NCBI GenBank assembly: GCA_021129875.1
Contig: JAJOKK010000226.1
Coordinates: 6,661-12,895, forward strand
DNA from: Candidatus Bipolaricaulota bacterium
GTDB taxonomy: Bacteria; Bipolaricaulota; Bipolaricaulia; UBA7950; UBA9294
DNA: 6,235 nt
Direction of reading: 5' to 3'
Position 1 is the first letter of the stretch. Each line of letters begins with the position of its first letter. The notes beneath the pieces are model-generated. The model saw only the letters and a program-made list of their open reading frames with translations, was not told the DNA's origin and made no database searches. Shown piece by piece: positions 5,727-6,235 of this stretch. The translations under genes were made by a program, and so were the position numbers.

Positions 5727-6142
5727 CTAACCCTGCATAGAGGCGAGTTGAAAGCTTATCCCCACCTGAACGAAATGAGTGTCTGCGGTGAGGATATCGG
5801 CAATGCCGAGTGCAGTCATTACCGCCATGGGAGCAAGATCGGTAAGCGAGATCCGTGGCTTATCCTGAAACCTTAACCGTAAGCGCTTGGCCTGCGCGAA
5901 ACGCTCTAGTGTGATCCGCTCTAGTTGAAGATATCCATTTTGGATCGCATCGTCCAAAGTCTCCAGCGATTCGCGAACGTGAGGAAAGGGCAACCTCTTA
6001 AAGAGCAGAGTGAAAGTCTCGTCCAAGACACAATCTGTGATGTAGATTGCGTCCTTCCAATCCCAGTTGATTTGGTAATAATTCCCGGTTTTCCCGTGGC
6101 GAGATTCCCTGCTGCTATGAATGATGATCCATCCTCCAGCAT
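5727..6142 (-). pseudogene. PIN-domain (VapC-type) toxin gene, frame-disrupted
   Basis: The 3' part reads as a clear PIN domain: DAIYITDCVLDETFTLLFKR, then LERFAQAKRLRLRFQDKPR, ISLTDLAPMAVMTALGI and ILTADTHFVQVGI. Three of the four acidic PIN residues are visible (Glu of LDET, Asp of SLTD, Asp of TADTHF). VapC-type PIN proteins are Mg-dependent RNases of toxin-antitoxin pairs. The frame stays open upstream only to a TGA at about 6165, and this stretch has no VDSS-like start carrying the first catalytic Asp. In the adjacent frame, the ATG at 6142 reads MLEDGSSFIAAGNLATGKPG, resembling such an N-terminus. The two parts join if about one base was lost near 6090-6100 (inference). The TTG at 6026 could start a 99-residue fragment without the first strand. 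No antitoxin gene is visible upstream before the window ends. Frameshift, 5' truncation and sequencing error are all possible; the PIN identity is firm. Confidence 0.65.
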
Positions 6143-6150
6143 AAATAGGT

Positions 6151-6175
6151 GGCTCTTCGACGTTTCATGTGGGTA
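6151..6175 (+). mobile_element. Possible insertion-sequence end (ISL3-like)
   Basis: The sequence from 6151 begins GGCTCTTCGACG. ISL3-family inverted repeats typically start GGCTCTT or GGGTCT, so this may be a terminus or a decayed remnant of such an element running rightwards. No transposase sequence is within reach and the partner end is not in the window. Its position at the broken 5' end of the PIN gene fits an insertion or deletion event. This rests on recall of the family's terminal bases and is weak. Confidence 0.25.
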
Positions 6176-6210
6176 ACGGATAAGGTATCCATGCAGTAGG
6201 GCCTGGGAGC

Positions 6211-6227
6211 GCCGCCGTCCCGGCGGC
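6211..6227. repeat. GC-rich perfect hairpin at right edge
   Basis: GCCGCCG-TCC-CGGCGGC is a perfect 7-bp stem with a 3-nt loop, preceded by CCTGGGAGC and followed by ATCTTTCC. Phrases of the form GGGAGCGC-palindrome recur as interspersed repeats in some bacterial genomes, so this is probably one copy of a REP-like palindromic unit. A terminator is less likely, as only three T residues follow on the plus strand and the minus strand has no T-run. The 93 bp from 6143 to the window end hold no supportable gene. Confidence 0.55.
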
Positions 6228-6235
6228 ATCTTTCC

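Noticed and set aside
5622..5876. 84-residue plus-strand open frame after rdgB
   Set aside because: It spans the dispersed repeats and then runs antisense to the PIN domain; there is no ribosome site or family resemblance.
6027..6053. Inverted repeat GACACAATCT / AGATTGCGTC (9 of 10 paired, 7-nt loop)
   Set aside because: It lies inside the conserved PIN coding stretch (DAIYITDCV), whose codons alone explain the symmetry; probably coincidental.
5921..6229. 102-residue minus-strand open frame starting MPPGRRRSQ
   Set aside because: Its start lies in the GC-rich hairpin repeat and its end runs out of frame through the PIN domain. Only the middle part is used, as the probable displaced N-terminus of the PIN gene.
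1..6235. CRISPR arrays, tRNA or rRNA genes
   Set aside because: No regularly spaced repeats of CRISPR size, no tRNA-like cloverleaf ends and no rRNA-like sequence were seen on either strand.

Overview
The window looks like chromosomal DNA from a diderm (two-membrane) bacterium of moderately high GC. It is built around conserved housekeeping genes and edged by short repeats and gene debris. The LPS-export-type membrane protein (LptC-like) argues for an outer membrane. Use of TTG and GTG as well as ATG starts, and the unfamiliar order secG-oppD-oppF-rdgB, suggest a poorly sampled lineage. An uncultured candidate phylum such as Bipolaricaulota/Acetothermia would fit, but nothing here proves it.

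Layout: two transcription units diverge from one intergenic region (2497-2676). Leftwards (minus strand) run pyrG (CTP synthase, TTG start at 2496) and an lptC-like gene that overlaps the pyrG end by 37 nt. Rightwards (plus strand) run secG, two oligopeptide/dipeptide ABC transporter ATPases (oppD-like, GTG start; oppF-like, TTG start) and rdgB (dITP/XTP pyrophosphatase, joined to oppF by an ATGA overlap). The tight spacing suggests one rightward operon. The divergent region carries a good sigma70-type promoter on each strand and a perfect 6-bp dyad (2558-2575) between them, a candidate shared operator.

The flanks differ in character. The left edge has four perfect TTCTGCC heptamers that begin just outside the lptC stop codon. 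The right 0.68 kb (5560-6235) holds an imperfect inverted repeat after rdgB, two copies of a GAACTTCAYGAAC element (a near-identical inverted copy lies at the extreme left edge), a PIN-domain (VapC-type) toxin gene on the minus strand whose 5' part is out of frame, a short stretch resembling the end of an ISL3-type insertion sequence, and a GC-rich perfect hairpin.

Functionally, pyrG/lptC link nucleotide supply and envelope assembly; secG serves protein export; the Opp ATPases would energise peptide uptake but have no permease or binding-protein genes here; rdgB cleans the nucleotide pool. I see no convincing new multi-gene system. The items most worth following up are the divergent regulatory region, the orphan Opp ATPase pair between secG and rdgB, and the broken PIN toxin in its repeat-rich setting.
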